Shown piece by piece: positions 1 to 8,932 of a DNA stretch of 49,003 nucleotides. This DNA comes from Bacillus sp. AFS029637 (GTDB taxonomy: Bacteria; Bacillota; Bacilli; Bacillales; Bacillaceae_G). Each line of letters opens with the position of its first letter. The stretch's first letter is position 1. The notes under the pieces are model-generated. The model did not search any database, had not been told where the DNA came from, and was given only the letters and a program-made list of their open reading frames with translations. The stretch covers positions 94,459 through 143,461 of the forward strand of contig NZ_NUPZ01000041.1 of assembly GCF_002584985.1 (NCBI RefSeq), in the 5' to 3' direction. Made by a program: the position numbers and the translations under genes.

Positions 1-20
1 ATAGTGGGGGTTCTTCATTT

Positions 21-644
21 CTAAAATTCATTTCTAAAATTTCGATTCCCTAAAAATCTTACCAATATACAAATAGCACCAATTACAACTGCTATCCCTA
101 TACTGTATAAAAGCACTCTATCATATCCATCTATTCTCGGATCTAGAAACGGATAAGGATACCAATTCACAATTGGACCACGTATTATGCTATACACAAC
201 GTAAAAACACGGGAATAAGAGCCAACTTGCAGCTTGTTTCCAAGTTATTTTCTTACTAGGTGGATTTAAAATCCAATCTAAAAGCATTGCAATCGGCATG
301 ATATAATGTAGCACCGTATTTACCCATGGTATTGCGGTTTGAAGTGATTCTTCTAACCCTCTTAATAATAAAAAATAAATGAGTCCTGTCGTAAGTATGT
401 ATACAGTCGCCGCACCACGAAGTATACCAAACTGTTCTGAACGACCAAATGTAGCTGTTCCAATGCTACTTAAAAGGAGAATACATGCAACTAAAATATT
501 ACTTTCAATTGTAAAGAAACTAAAGAAATTTACTGGATTAAACGGTTTCACTTGTGCCCTTATTATAAATTGCGTAATAAGGGCGCTAAATGCTAAAAGG
601 CTTAAACATAGTCTAAATAAAGATAACGTTTTTACACCTCTCAT
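21..644 (-). CDS. Pr6Pr-family integral membrane protein
   Basis: Polytopic membrane protein of about 207 residues with six predicted hydrophobic segments, starting with one after a short charged N-terminus (RGVKTLSLFRL). The spacing of segments and the 'NFFSFFTIESN' and 'LDWILNPP' motifs resemble the bacterial Pr6Pr membrane family, whose function is unknown. I chose the ATG at 644, preceded by GGAGAG, rather than a TTG at 695 that would overlap the upstream hydrolase. It lies 16 bp downstream of that hydrolase, so the two are probably co-transcribed. Family assignment is from memory of the motif pattern; the membrane topology is clear. Confidence 0.75.
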   Translation of the reverse strand: MRGVKTLSLFRLCLSLLAFSALITQFIIRAQVKPFNPVNFFSFFTIESNILVACILLLSSIGTATFGRSEQFGILRGAATVYILTTGLIYFLLLRGLEESLQTAIPWVNTVLHYIMPIAMLLDWILNPPSKKITWKQAASWLLFPCFYVVYSIIRGPIVNWYPYPFLDPRIDGYDRVLLYSIGIAVVIGAICILVRFLGNRNFRNEF

Positions 645-660
645 ACATTCTCTCCACTCC

Positions 661-1578
661 TTATATAAACTTATAATTCTCTTGTACATGCTCAATAAAT
701 AACTTTAATGGAACGAGCCCCCGTTTAGGCATATGACTACTTATTACAGATACGATTTCTAACTGGGGAATGATAACGATATATTGTCCGCCGTATCCCA
801 TAGCAAAGTACATACAATACGGTATGTGAAATCTTTCGTTATTCAATACCCACCAGTGATATCCATATGCCCCGACATGTTCATACGTTTCAAATAGAGC
901 CGTACTTGATTCTTCTAACCATTTCGATGATACGATTTCATTCCCCTGCAAATATCCATTCTGTAAACATACTATTCCTAACTTTAATAAATCTTTCGAC
1001 TTCATTTTCATACCGAAGCCGCCGACATGTATTCCTTGCGGGTCTTGTTGCCATTCATATTCGGTAATTTTTAATGGATCAAATAAATATCTTTTCGCAA
1101 ACTGCTCTGTCGATATACCAGCAGCCTTTTGAATAATATAGCTCAGTAAATGTGAAGAGCCTGAATTGTAATTCATTTTTGTACCAGGTTTTTCAATTAG
1201 CGACTTTTCTAAAATGTACTTTACCCAGTTATCTGATTCAACAAAATCACTAGGGAATACAACTCCATTTCCGAACTCTTTCCAGTCCTCTCCCGTTGTC
1301 ATTGTTAATAGGTGATAAAGCGTCAAATCACTCTTTTCCTCAGGGACATTTTCAATCCACGCTGTAATCGGTGTATGTATACTATTTATATATCCTTTAT
1401 CAATTGAGATACCAATTAATATGGATACAACACTTTTTGTAATCGAATTTATTTTATATAAGTTATTTTCACATTCTAATGTTTTATAATATTCCGTTGT
1501 TAATTCACCTTTTTGATAAACGAGAAATGTATTCACTTTTTTCTTTTCGAATTTATTTTCTAGTTGCTTGAAATCCAA
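661..1578 (-). CDS. Serine hydrolase, beta-lactamase/PBP-like family
   Basis: Class C beta-lactamase-like hydrolase of about 305 residues. The nucleophile motif SITK (SxxK) lies near residue 45 in 'NSITKSVVSILIG', and YNSGSSH near residue 140 fits the YxN motif. These enzymes act on D-amino-acid peptides, esters or cell-wall substrates; true beta-lactam resistance is not implied. No signal peptide is visible, so the protein is probably cytoplasmic. The start is TTG at 1578, eight bases after GGAGG; the longer reading frame to 1593 would begin inside the ribosome site. It precedes the Pr6Pr-type membrane gene in an apparent two-gene operon. Confidence 0.85.
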   Translation of the reverse strand: MDFKQLENKFEKKKVNTFLVYQKGELTTEYYKTLECENNLYKINSITKSVVSILIGISIDKGYINSIHTPITAWIENVPEEKSDLTLYHLLTMTTGEDWKEFGNGVVFPSDFVESDNWVKYILEKSLIEKPGTKMNYNSGSSHLLSYIIQKAAGISTEQFAKRYLFDPLKITEYEWQQDPQGIHVGGFGMKMKSKDLLKLGIVCLQNGYLQGNEIVSSKWLEESSTALFETYEHVGAYGYHWWVLNNERFHIPYCMYFAMGYGGQYIVIIPQLEIVSVISSHMPKRGLVPLKLFIEHVQENYKFI

Positions 1579-1660
1579 AAATTTCACCTCCAATTAAATA
1601 GTTATTTAATTTATTATATCTTTTTCATTCACTGAATACATAATTGTGCTCGAATATAAA

Positions 1661-1693
1661 AATAAACCTGTCAGCCAAACTGACAGGTTTATT
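1661..1693 (-). terminator. Intrinsic terminator after kynA
   Basis: A 14-bp perfect stem (AATAAACCTGTCAG with its complement) and a 5-base loop begin just after the kynA stop codon. The arms are A/T-ended, so it could work in both directions, but it is placed for the kyn operon. Confidence 0.85.
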
Positions 1694-1694
1694 T

Positions 1695-2534
1695 TTATAA
1701 TTTCGTACGAACATTCCAAAGCTCTGGGAAGAACTGTTGATCAAGTACTCGTTTTAAATATGATACACCAGAAGAGCCACCTGTTCCCATTTTATGTCCG
1801 ATAATTCGTTCTACCGTTTTCATATGACGGAAACGCCATTGTTGTAGCCAGTCCTCAATATCGATTAATTTTTCAGCAAGCTGATATAGATCCCAATATT
1901 TCTTCACGTCCGCATACACTTCTATCCAAGCTGCTTCTACTGTTGCATCCTCTTCGTAAGGCTGCGTAATATCACGGTTTAACACATCTTTATGAATTGG
2001 GAATCCTTCTTTTACAAGTGCCTCTATTGCCACATCATACAAACTTGGTGCATGTAGCGCTTTATGAAGACGAGCGTGTAATTCAGGATCCTTTTCATAA
2101 ATTTTTAATGCATGTGGTGTTTTATAACCAAGTGCATACTCAATCATACGATATTGATACGATTGAAAACCTGAAGCTTGACCGAGTGAATCACGAAACT
2201 CAATATATTCTGATGGTGTTAACGTCGCAAGAATATCCCAAGATTGAATAATTTGAGACTGAATTTTTGATACACGTGCTAACATTTTAAATGCTGGCTG
2301 TAATTTATCTTGTTTAATAGATTCAATCGCTGCATTTAGCTCATGTAAAATGAGTTTCATCCAAAGTTCACTCGCTTGGTGAATCACGATGAACAACATT
2401 TCATCATGATGGTCTGATAACCTCTTTTGAGAAGATAGTAAACTATCTAATTGTAAATACTCCCCGTACGTCATATTCTCTTTAAAGTCCGTATGAATTC
2501 CTTTTTCCATAATTACCTTTTCGTTTTCTTTCAT
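1695..2534 (-). CDS. kynA: Tryptophan 2,3-dioxygenase
   Basis: Heme enzyme that opens the indole ring of L-tryptophan to N-formylkynurenine, the first step of the kynurenine pathway. The 279-residue length matches bacterial KynA. Family signatures visible are '[14 protein letters not shown]' near the N-terminus, '[18 protein letters not shown]', '[17 protein letters not shown]', and the C-terminal '[22 protein letters not shown]' stretch that holds the heme-ligand histidine region and the substrate loop. The ATG at 2534 gives the usual length; a TTG nine bases upstream is possible. It is last in the kynU-kynB-kynA operon, although its reaction is first in the pathway. Confidence 0.97.
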   Translation of the reverse strand: MKENEKVIMEKGIHTDFKENMTYGEYLQLDSLLSSQKRLSDHHDEMLFIVIHQASELWMKLILHELNAAIESIKQDKLQPAFKMLARVSKIQSQIIQSWDILATLTPSEYIEFRDSLGQASGFQSYQYRMIEYALGYKTPHALKIYEKDPELHARLHKALHAPSLYDVAIEALVKEGFPIHKDVLNRDITQPYEEDATVEAAWIEVYADVKKYWDLYQLAEKLIDIEDWLQQWRFRHMKTVERIIGHKMGTGGSSGVSYLKRVLDQQFFPELWNVRTKL

Positions 2535-2566
2535 ATTAACCAAACGCCCCTTTTATATATTTCTAC

Positions 2567-3196
2567 TTATATTGGTCTAATAACTGCTCGAACTGGACTT
2601 CCATCTGCATCTGTTAATGCGAGTGGTAATGCAATTAATTCATAATCTCCGTCTGCTACATGATCTAGTACGACATTTTCTAAAATGTGTATTCCATATT
2701 TAAACAATTGGTGATGCGCTGCTAGTTCTTTATCATCTAATGGATCAACTGAAGGTACGTCCACCCCGATTAAACGTATACCTTTCTCTGAAAGAAACGG
2801 TGCTATATCCGCACGTAAATACGGGATTACATCTGGGAATTCATTAACTTTATTATGTGAAGATGTGCGTAACAATAAGCGTTCTACGCCTTCTAAATGG
2901 AAATTTTCTAATTCCTTTTTCCCAATGCTTTCAAGATTAGAAACGTCAATGATTCTCGTAGGTCCGACATAAACTTGAATATCTAAGTCTATTACTTTCT
3001 TTCCTTCATTATCAAAATGAAACGGTGCATCAATATGAGTACCTGTATGAATACTCATCGTTAACTTTCCGACATTTACTGAACCACTTTCTTCTTTTGA
3101 CCATGAAACTTCATATGAGAACGGTGTATCCCCTGGCCAAGTAGCAATATCATTATTTAGCGGTTGTGAAATATCAATCCACTTTGATGTTTTCAT
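2567..3196 (-). CDS. kynB: Arylformamidase (kynurenine formamidase)
   Basis: Metal-dependent hydrolase of the cyclase family that converts N-formylkynurenine to kynurenine and formate. It has 209 residues, the usual KynB length. The metal-binding signature HTGTHIDAPFH lies at residues 50-60 (H50, H54, D56, H60), with the family N-terminus 'WIDISQPL' and the late 'IGVDVPSVDP' motif. Its start is 2 bp from the kynU stop, consistent with translational coupling, and kynA follows after about 30 bp. The three genes together turn tryptophan into anthranilate and alanine. Confidence 0.96.
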   Translation of the reverse strand: MKTSKWIDISQPLNNDIATWPGDTPFSYEVSWSKEESGSVNVGKLTMSIHTGTHIDAPFHFDNEGKKVIDLDIQVYVGPTRIIDVSNLESIGKKELENFHLEGVERLLLRTSSHNKVNEFPDVIPYLRADIAPFLSEKGIRLIGVDVPSVDPLDDKELAAHHQLFKYGIHILENVVLDHVADGDYELIALPLALTDADGSPVRAVIRPI

Positions 3197-3198
3197 AC

Positions 3199-4485
3199 TT
3201 ATGCCACAACCTCTCGTTTATTTTCAAACTGCTTATACTCCTCATCTTTCATGATTTTCTTCAAAATTTGTACAGATTTCCACACTTCTTCGTATGTGTT
3301 ATATAAAGCGACTGGCGCAAGTCTTACTCCATTAGGTGCACGGAAATCAGGGATAACTCCATTTGCTTTTAATGCTTTACAAATGCGTGCTGCTTCTGCA
3401 TGTTCTAAATAAATGTGCCCGCCTCGTTTTGCATCCTCTAATGGATTACCAATTGTAAATTCGAAACCTTTTAATTCCTGATCAATTAAATCAAGCATGT
3501 ATCTCGTAATATGTAGAGATTTTTCACGTAAACGTTCTATACCAGCATCTTTAAAAATTTCAAGAGAACCGATTAACGGTGCAGTACTTAATACGTGAGG
3601 TGTACCGATTTGATATGCACCTGCATGGTCAGCCGCAGTTAATGAATGTTCCATATCAAACTGCTTATCTTTTCTAGAACTAAACCATCCAGACAATCCT
3701 GGAAGTCTATTAAAATGTTTATTATTTACATAAAGGCCCCCAACACCACCAGGTCCTGCATTTAAATATTTATAATTACACCAAACAGCGAAATCAACAT
3801 CCCACTCTTTGAAATGGTGCGGAATAGAACCGATTGAATGACATAAATCAAACCCAATATGAATACCTCGTTTATGTGCTTCCGCTGTTAAACGTTTCAT
3901 ATCGAGAATTTGTCCACTTCTATATAAAACAGAAGGTAATAAAATTAAAGCGATATCATCTTCCATCGCATGAATAATATCATCTTCAGAAAGTGTTCTA
4001 CCATCTCGGCTCTTCACTCGTACTAAATGCTCATCTGGATCTAAACCTTTTAAACGAATTTGACTCTGAAGTGCATATATATCCGATGGAAATGTTAATT
4101 CATCCGCAAGAATTTTTGTGCGTATTCCTTTCGGCTCATAAAACGTCGCAATAACTTGGTGTATATTCGTAGTCGTGGAACCAGTTACAATAGTTTCTTC
4201 TGGTAAAGCTCCAATAAGAGGTGCCGTCAATTCACCTGATTTTTCTGAAAGGAAAAACCACGGATGCTCGCCTTCTGTCCAGCCATCAATACCATACTCT
4301 TTCCATGAATCTAGTAAAGTAAGTAACGATTTCTCTGCTCTTTTTGAAAGTAGTCCTAATGAGTTTCCATCTAAATATATTGTTCCTTCTTTTTTATAAA
4401 ATTCAGTTTGAAAATCTTTCAGTTCATCATGTTTATCACATTCAAGCGCATATTCATAAGTTGGTTGAAATGGTTCTTTATACAT
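3199..4485 (-). CDS. kynU: Kynureninase
   Basis: PLP-dependent enzyme that cleaves kynurenine to anthranilate and L-alanine. It has 428 residues, as in other bacterial KynU. The Schiff-base lysine is K239 in '[13 protein letters not shown]'; the N-terminal '[10 protein letters not shown]' and '[10 protein letters not shown]' motifs are diagnostic. First gene of the kyn operon, with the start ATG behind GAAGGTG. Divergent from a TetR-type regulator across 159 bp that carries promoters for both directions. Use in energy metabolism or in supplying anthranilate cannot be told from sequence. Confidence 0.97.
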   Translation of the reverse strand: MYKEPFQPTYEYALECDKHDELKDFQTEFYKKEGTIYLDGNSLGLLSKRAEKSLLTLLDSWKEYGIDGWTEGEHPWFFLSEKSGELTAPLIGALPEETIVTGSTTTNIHQVIATFYEPKGIRTKILADELTFPSDIYALQSQIRLKGLDPDEHLVRVKSRDGRTLSEDDIIHAMEDDIALILLPSVLYRSGQILDMKRLTAEAHKRGIHIGFDLCHSIGSIPHHFKEWDVDFAVWCNYKYLNAGPGGVGGLYVNNKHFNRLPGLSGWFSSRKDKQFDMEHSLTAADHAGAYQIGTPHVLSTAPLIGSLEIFKDAGIERLREKSLHITRYMLDLIDQELKGFEFTIGNPLEDAKRGGHIYLEHAEAARICKALKANGVIPDFRAPNGVRLAPVALYNTYEEVWKSVQILKKIMKDEEYKQFENKREVVA

Positions 4486-4528
4486 GGTGTCACCTTCTTT
4501 TAATTTTCTTTTTATTCTAACTAATTGA

Positions 4529-4558
4529 AATATATCATCTTAGTTGATATAACGTCAA
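4529..4558 (-). promoter_or_regulatory. Probable sigma-A promoter of kynUBA
   Basis: On the minus strand TTGACG (4553-4558) and TATATT (4529-4534) are 18 bp apart, placing the start roughly 35 bp before the kynU ATG. An ATATCA-N7-TGATAT dyad (4531-4549) overlaps the -10 region, and GTCA/TGAC half-sites lie just upstream, a good position for repression by the adjacent TetR protein. Both promoter and operator are inferred. Confidence 0.55.
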
Positions 4559-4570
4559 TGATATTATGTC

Positions 4571-4602
4571 AGTTGACTTTATATATGAATTTCTTTTACA
4601 AT
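4571..4602 (+). promoter_or_regulatory. Probable promoter of the tetR-type gene, with GTCA-N2-TGAC dyad
   Basis: TTGACT (4573-4578) and TACAAT (4597-4602) are 18 bp apart on the plus strand. The -35 box is inside GTCAGTTGAC, a GTCA-N2-TGAC palindrome. A related GTCAATGAT copy lies 15 bp away within the kyn promoter. One repressor could therefore cover both divergent promoters. Confidence 0.5.
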
Positions 4603-4644
4603 ACAGTTATATTTTCAGACATTTCAGTATAAAGAGGTGATTCT

Positions 4645-5256
4645 TTGGAAAATTCTACGCTTTCAACAAGAAAACACCGCTCCTTAGAAACGAAAAAGAA
4701 ACTATTACATTCCGGTTATACTATTTTTATAAAAAATGGATTTCAGAAAACGACAATCACGCAAATTATTAAACATGCAGAAACTGGTTATGGAACAGCA
4801 TATGTATACTTTAAAAACAAAGATGCTCTCCTTATCGTTTTAATGGAAGATGTTATGAATCGCTTTTATGATATTGCCGAGCGTTCTTTTTTCCCTCAAT
4901 CAAAAGCAGAAGCACATAATATGATTCAAAATCAAGTTAGAGCATTCTTACAATTAGCTGAAGAAGAACGGGCTATCTTGCAAGTTGTTGAAGAAGCAAT
5001 AGGAGTATCAAAAGTGATACGTCAAAAATGGGAGGAGATTCGCGAACGCTTTATAAAAAGTATTACGCAGGATATTACTTACTCTCAAGAAAGTGGATTG
5101 GCACAGCCTGAATTAAATAAAGAGATTGTAGCACGTGGTTGGTTCGCGATGAATGAATCTTTTCTTTGGACAATTGTACAACATAACAAAGAAGTAGAAC
5201 TAGAAGAAATAGTGTATACGTTGACAGAAATGTATACGACAGGATTGTATAAATAG
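4645..5256 (+). CDS. TetR/AcrR-family transcriptional regulator, likely regulator of kyn operon
   Basis: A 203-residue TetR-family repressor. The N-terminal helix-turn-helix runs from about residue 12 to 58 ('LLHSGYTIFIKNGFQKTTIT' followed by an YVYFKNKDALL segment, the usual TetR helix 4). The C-terminal ligand domain is all-helical and not similar to a family with a known effector. The start is TTG at 4645, behind AAAGAGGTG. Its divergent arrangement with kynUBA suggests that it controls tryptophan degradation, with kynurenine or a related metabolite as a possible ligand. That role is inference; the family is clear. Confidence 0.9.
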   Translation: MENSTLSTRKHRSLETKKKLLHSGYTIFIKNGFQKTTITQIIKHAETGYGTAYVYFKNKDALLIVLMEDVMNRFYDIAERSFFPQSKAEAHNMIQNQVRAFLQLAEEERAILQVVEEAIGVSKVIRQKWEEIRERFIKSITQDITYSQESGLAQPELNKEIVARGWFAMNESFLWTIVQHNKEVELEEIVYTLTEMYTTGLYK

Positions 5257-5392
5257 CACACTTTCACAGATAAACAAATAGAACATATCCTTAACCCTTC
5301 TGAACTTACTTATTGGATAACAAAAAAATTCTTTTGATAAAGAAATATATGAAAGAGCTATTAAGATTTTCCATTGAAAATCTTCAAATAAT

Positions 5393-5426
5393 AAAAGCGT
5401 TACTCAAAAAATTGAATAACGCTTTT
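5393..5426 (-). terminator. Intrinsic terminator after SRPBCC gene
   Basis: AAAAGCGTTA and its exact complement flank a 14-base loop, 23 bp past the stop of the minus-strand SRPBCC gene. The U-tract is moderate. It also faces the end of the tetR-type gene and may serve both. Confidence 0.7.
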
Positions 5427-5448
5427 ACCTTAATATATGTCTTTAATA

Positions 5449-5907
5449 TTAATCTTCTTTATGATAAGCAGTTTCTACGCATTCTGCTAGACGCTCCATT
5501 TGTTCCATAGTTAAACCTCGTGAAATCCAGCCTGTTAACTTATACATCATTTTATAATAAAAATTACTAGGTTCATATTCTGAAATTAATGTTAGTGCTG
5601 TACCTTCCTCATCTTCTTCTAACATATAAGTCATTGCTGAATAACCTTGCTTCATTTCACTACCTAGTGAAATAATATGCGGTGCATCGTATTCAAGGAT
5701 CTCTACTTCTGCCTCGAATATTTTCTTACCGACTTTTTGAACAGAAATATATTTATCTCCTACACATGGATTCTTTTGATCCATATTTAAAGGATAGCGA
5801 TTTTCTATTATAAACGTATTCCATTCTTTTATTTTTTCATCTTCTATTATGTAGTCACATACAACATCCATTGGTGCTTTTATTACTATTTCTATTGCAA
5901 AACTCAT
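5449..5907 (-). CDS. SRPBCC-family (START-like) ligand-binding protein
   Basis: Single-domain protein of about 152 residues with the SRPBCC/polyketide cyclase fold pattern: an N-terminal strand 'FAIEIVIKAPMDVVCDYI', alternating strands in the middle, and a long C-terminal helix 'WISRGLTMEQMERLAECVE'. Such proteins bind hydrophobic ligands or catalyse small cyclisations; the ligand here is unknown. The start ATG at 5907 follows GAGAGGGG; the longer frame to 5937 has no ribosome site. It is monocistronic, with a hairpin after its stop. Confidence 0.85.
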   Translation of the reverse strand: MSFAIEIVIKAPMDVVCDYIIEDEKIKEWNTFIIENRYPLNMDQKNPCVGDKYISVQKVGKKIFEAEVEILEYDAPHIISLGSEMKQGYSAMTYMLEEDEEGTALTLISEYEPSNFYYKMMYKLTGWISRGLTMEQMERLAECVETAYHKED

Positions 5908-6060
5908 TACACTGCCCCTCTCAAATACCCTATCCATTTCTATTTCAACTAAATCATTATGCCATATTTTATATAGTGAAATACAAGTAGAAATTAAACT
6001 TTTATTACGAGAATGTTTATTGTAATAAGAAAATCGTGAATAAGTAACTTAAATACTTAT

Positions 6061-6300
6061 TCATACAAAATATTTTATTAAAGATACAACAATTAAAAAC
6101 AAAGCCACAAGTAGTAAAGCAATCCCTATACTTCTATTTTCTTTTTCGTTATTTTTAAAATTTTGCACCCCTAAACTAACTAACATAAACCCTAAAAGCG
6201 TTTGTAAAATTAGCATACTCTGTTCCGAAGTGTCATTCCAACTATAAATAGAATATCCCATTATAATTATCGCAAGTACAATCGTTAAAATCCTATTCAT
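6061..6300 (-). CDS. Small membrane protein, DUF3953-like
   Basis: Protein of 79 residues with three hydrophobic segments (about 3-20, 30-46 and 57-77) joined by a short charged loop 'NFKNNEKENRS'. The pattern matches small Bacillus DUF3953 proteins of unknown function. The ATG is preceded by GGAGGG. A bcr1-like repeat begins only about 16 bp upstream of the start codon, so the native promoter must lie beyond or inside that repeat. Confidence 0.75.
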   Translation of the reverse strand: MNRILTIVLAIIIMGYSIYSWNDTSEQSMLILQTLLGFMLVSLGVQNFKNNEKENRSIGIALLLVALFLIVVSLIKYFV

Positions 6301-6315
6301 ATGAAAATCCCTCCT

Positions 6316-6472
6316 ATAAAGTGAAACTTTAATCAGTGGGGATTTTCTTCATCCCCCACTGATTATTAGTTGAACCAATCGAGCTTTTATGGGCAGTTGA
6401 TCCCCCACCTAACTTCTTTGCCTTCGCTGAATTTTGAGGTGGGGGTCTTACTGCTCATTAAAGCGGGATAAA
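6316..6472 (-). repeat. bcr1-like repeat, full-length copy 1
   Basis: A 157-bp element that on the minus strand begins and ends with TTTAT, the flanking motif described for the B. cereus-group repeat bcr1 (about 155 bp). It contains two large hairpins: AATCAGTGGGG with its complement, and CCCCCACCT with AGGTGGGGG. It matches the element at 10964-11119 almost base for base and shares its ends with the shortened one at 25316-25407. It separates the DUF3953 gene from the terminator of the DUF3977-like gene. The bcr1 name is from memory of length and ends; no alignment was run. Confidence 0.85.
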
Positions 6473-6477
6473 AAAAG

Positions 6478-6503
6478 AAACCGCTAAGTTTCCTTAGTGG
6501 TTT
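6478..6503 (-). terminator. Intrinsic terminator after DUF3977-like gene
   Basis: The AAACCGCTAAG / CTTAGTGGTTT stem is followed on the minus strand by a T-run that continues into the end of bcr1 copy 1. It is about 85 bp past the stop of the DUF3977-like gene. Confidence 0.75.
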
Positions 6504-6588
6504 TATTAACAATTTATATTTAGTAAAATTGCTTTTTATGAATTTGATATAAGTCAAAAGAATTTCCTGGCCAATATAACTATGTATG

Positions 6589-6846
6589 TTAGCACGCTTT
6601 TTCTTTATTCAGTCTACTTACAATTCCAATTATAAATTTATATTCAATCCTCCTCTTCTTAACCCTCTTAAACCCTTCTTTCGTATCAAAAATTAAACAC
6701 GTTTTCCGAAACCACATTCGTACATATAAAGACTCAAAATAAATAGGTTTTATAATTCCTCGTTCTTCAAATTCAGTTCCATCTTTATTTTCGGTTTCTG
6801 TTCGAACAAACCACTTATTTCCGATGCCAATTTCAATATACTTCAC
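6589..6846 (-). CDS. DUF3977-like small protein
   Basis: An 85-residue soluble protein starting 'MKYIEIGIGNKWFVRTE', a beta-rich N-terminus typical of small Bacillus DUF3977 proteins, followed by a basic tail ('FKRVKKRRIEYK'). Function unknown. It starts at GTG 6846, six bases after AAGGAGG; an ATG overlapping this position is followed at once by a stop. Single gene with its own terminator. Confidence 0.75.
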   Translation of the reverse strand: MKYIEIGIGNKWFVRTETENKDGTEFEERGIIKPIYFESLYVRMWFRKTCLIFDTKEGFKRVKKRRIEYKFIIGIVSRLNKEKAC

Positions 6847-6935
6847 ATAAGTCCTCCTTCCGGAAATTAATTTCTAACTATTCTATTATTTCCCCGGTAA
6901 GCGCATATTCCGACAGAACATGAGCCCACAAAGAA

Positions 6936-6960
6936 AAAGTAGATTACAAAAATCTACTTT
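6936..6960 (-). terminator. Intrinsic terminator overlapping the acoR stop codon
   Basis: AAAGTAGATT and its complement form a 10-bp stem with a 5-base loop and a TTTTTCTTT tail on the minus strand. The acoR TAA is inside the first arm, so translation ends within the hairpin. Confidence 0.8.
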
Positions 6961-8809
6961 ATAGCTTATATTTTTGCATTCGTTTATAAAATGTACTTCG
7001 AGGTACATCTAAAAGTTTTGCAGCTAACGAAACATTTCCATTCGTCTTTTCTAACGCTTCAATCATGCTATCACGCTGTATTTTTTCACGAAAATTTAAT
7101 GTGTTCTCTGCTTTATTTTCTGCTTGCAATTCAAGTTGATGTTGATTTCCCATCATTGTTTGTAATAAAAAAGAGATTTGTTTTTCGCATATTTCCCGTC
7201 CTTGCGACAAAATGTAAATGCGTTCTAATACATTTAATAATTCTCGAATATTTCCTGGCCATGTATGCTGAGAAAATTGATTACAAATACTCTTTGGAAA
7301 TACAACATTCCAATTCTTTCGTTCGCAAAAATGTTTTATGAAGTACGGAATATCCTCTTTTCTTTCTATTAACGATGGAACATATAACGGATAAACATGT
7401 AAACGATAATATAAATCTTGACGGAATTTCCCTTCTTCTACTAATCGCAGTAAATCTTTATGTGTCGCAGTAATAATACGAATATTTACTGGTACCTCTT
7501 TTGAACTGCCAATTGGAGTTACTGTTCGCTCTTGTAAAACACGTAATAATGCTACTTGCATCTCTGGCGACACTTCACCAATTTCATCTAAAAATATTGT
7601 TCCTCCGTCTGCTTGTTCGAATTTCCCTTTATATCCTTGGCGCCGCGCACCTGTAAACGCACCTTCAGCATAACCGAATAATTCACTTTCCATTAATTCT
7701 TTCGGTAATGAACCGCAGTTAACCGCTATAAAAGGGCCATTTTTTCTTGGACTATTTTCATGAATCGCTCTCGCAACATATTCTTTCCCTACACCTGTTT
7801 CACCACAAACATATACACTAGCGTCAGTTGGTGATACAAGCTTAATTTCTTCTAAAGTATGTTGAAATGCACTGCTCGTTCCAATAACTCCAGGGAAAGT
7901 AATTCCGTTTATAAATGAGGAAGTATAGAGTGCATTTTCTTGTTTATTTTCCTTTAAATAAATACATTTCCCAATCATTCTGTTATTACTGTATACTGGT
8001 ACTTCTAACTTAGATTTCAATCCATTGTGCATTAAATCTTCAAGTTTCATTCGTGACCAATTACATACTCGTTCACGAATTCTCTTGCTCGCAGAAACGA
8101 TAATATCACGATGATTACAAATAACAACTTGTTCATCACTGTCAATTACATCTAAAAAACGATGGATTAAATGAAGTTCATTTTGATGCACTCGAATACT
8201 ACATTCACGTTCAATCGCATGTGCAATCGAAGTTACCATTCCGAGCATATATGGATGCGAAAACTCAATCGGACAAGAAAAATCTAAAACACCTATTAAT
8301 TTCCCATCATCATTATGAATGGGAGCGGCCGCACAGCTCCAGCTATGAGATGCGACAGAATAATGCTCTGTACCACTTATCATAATAGCCTCTTCAATTT
8401 CTAACGCTGTTCCAATCGCATTTGTGCCAACAGCTGCTTCCGTCCATTTTACACCTTCAATAAAATTAATATGTTTCGCTCGTTTTAGCGTTTGCTGATT
8501 TCCACTTAATGATAGAACGTAACCGTCTGGATCAATTAATAATGCCATCATTTGCAGTTCATCAATGGTTTTTCTCATATTTTGTATTTGTGGTATCGCT
8601 ATATCTAGGAAGATTTCACTCTTTTTCTTTTGGTCTTGAAAAATATTAGAAGACAAAATTTTCTGACCTTTATTCATATGAGGATTCACATTTGCTTGTT
8701 TACATCGATGCCATGACTCTGAAATTCTTTCGTTTATACGGTTTGAATCAAGGACTCCTTCATCAACAAACTTTTTCCATGTATGTAAGTAAAACGGTGA
8801 AGCTAACAT
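6959..8809 (-). CDS. acoR: Sigma-54-dependent activator of acetoin catabolism
   Basis: A 616-residue sigma-54 activator. Residues 60-200 form a GAF-like sensor domain ('AAVGTNAIGTALEI', 'HSWSCAAAPIHNDDGKLIGVLDFS'). The AAA+ domain has Walker A GETGVGKE at 336-343, the sigma-54 contact loop GAFTGA at 383-388 and Walker B GGTIFLDEIG at 402-411. A Fis-type helix-turn-helix closes the protein ('NGNVSLAAKLLDVPRSTFYK'). This order is that of AcoR, which activates acoABCL in response to acetoin. The aco operon in this window carries a perfect -24/-12 promoter, which supports the pairing, although about 3.8 kb of other genes lie between them. Confidence 0.92.
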   Translation of the reverse strand: MLASPFYLHTWKKFVDEGVLDSNRINERISESWHRCKQANVNPHMNKGQKILSSNIFQDQKKKSEIFLDIAIPQIQNMRKTIDELQMMALLIDPDGYVLSLSGNQQTLKRAKHINFIEGVKWTEAAVGTNAIGTALEIEEAIMISGTEHYSVASHSWSCAAAPIHNDDGKLIGVLDFSCPIEFSHPYMLGMVTSIAHAIERECSIRVHQNELHLIHRFLDVIDSDEQVVICNHRDIIVSASKRIRERVCNWSRMKLEDLMHNGLKSKLEVPVYSNNRMIGKCIYLKENKQENALYTSSFINGITFPGVIGTSSAFQHTLEEIKLVSPTDASVYVCGETGVGKEYVARAIHENSPRKNGPFIAVNCGSLPKELMESELFGYAEGAFTGARRQGYKGKFEQADGGTIFLDEIGEVSPEMQVALLRVLQERTVTPIGSSKEVPVNIRIITATHKDLLRLVEEGKFRQDLYYRLHVYPLYVPSLIERKEDIPYFIKHFCERKNWNVVFPKSICNQFSQHTWPGNIRELLNVLERIYILSQGREICEKQISFLLQTMMGNQHQLELQAENKAENTLNFREKIQRDSMIEALEKTNGNVSLAAKLLDVPRSTFYKRMQKYKL

Positions 8810-8932
8810 TGTATCATCTCCCTTTTCATTGTTTTGGAGATTTGTAAAAACATACTTTTATTATAAAACTGAATAAAAGCGTTTTCAATAAAACTAGAAA
8901 GACGACACAAATATGTTAATAATTTGAATATC

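Noticed and set aside
379-702. 107-codon plus-strand frame inside the Pr6Pr-type gene
   Set aside because: Opposite-strand shadow of a clear membrane protein gene; composition is meaningless and there is no ribosome site.
661-1578. Serine hydrolase as a resistance beta-lactamase
   Set aside because: No signal peptide and no clear class-specific motif beyond SxxK and YxN; the family includes many esterases and peptidases.
5313-5510. 65-codon plus-strand frame after the tetR-type gene
   Set aside because: It runs through the terminator hairpin and the 3' end of the SRPBCC gene, has no ribosome site and reads as low-complexity Lys/Leu/Asn.
6316-6472. Hairpin-rich intergenic element read as a riboswitch
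   Set aside because: The same sequence recurs twice more beside unrelated genes with TTTAT ends, so it is a dispersed bcr1-type repeat.
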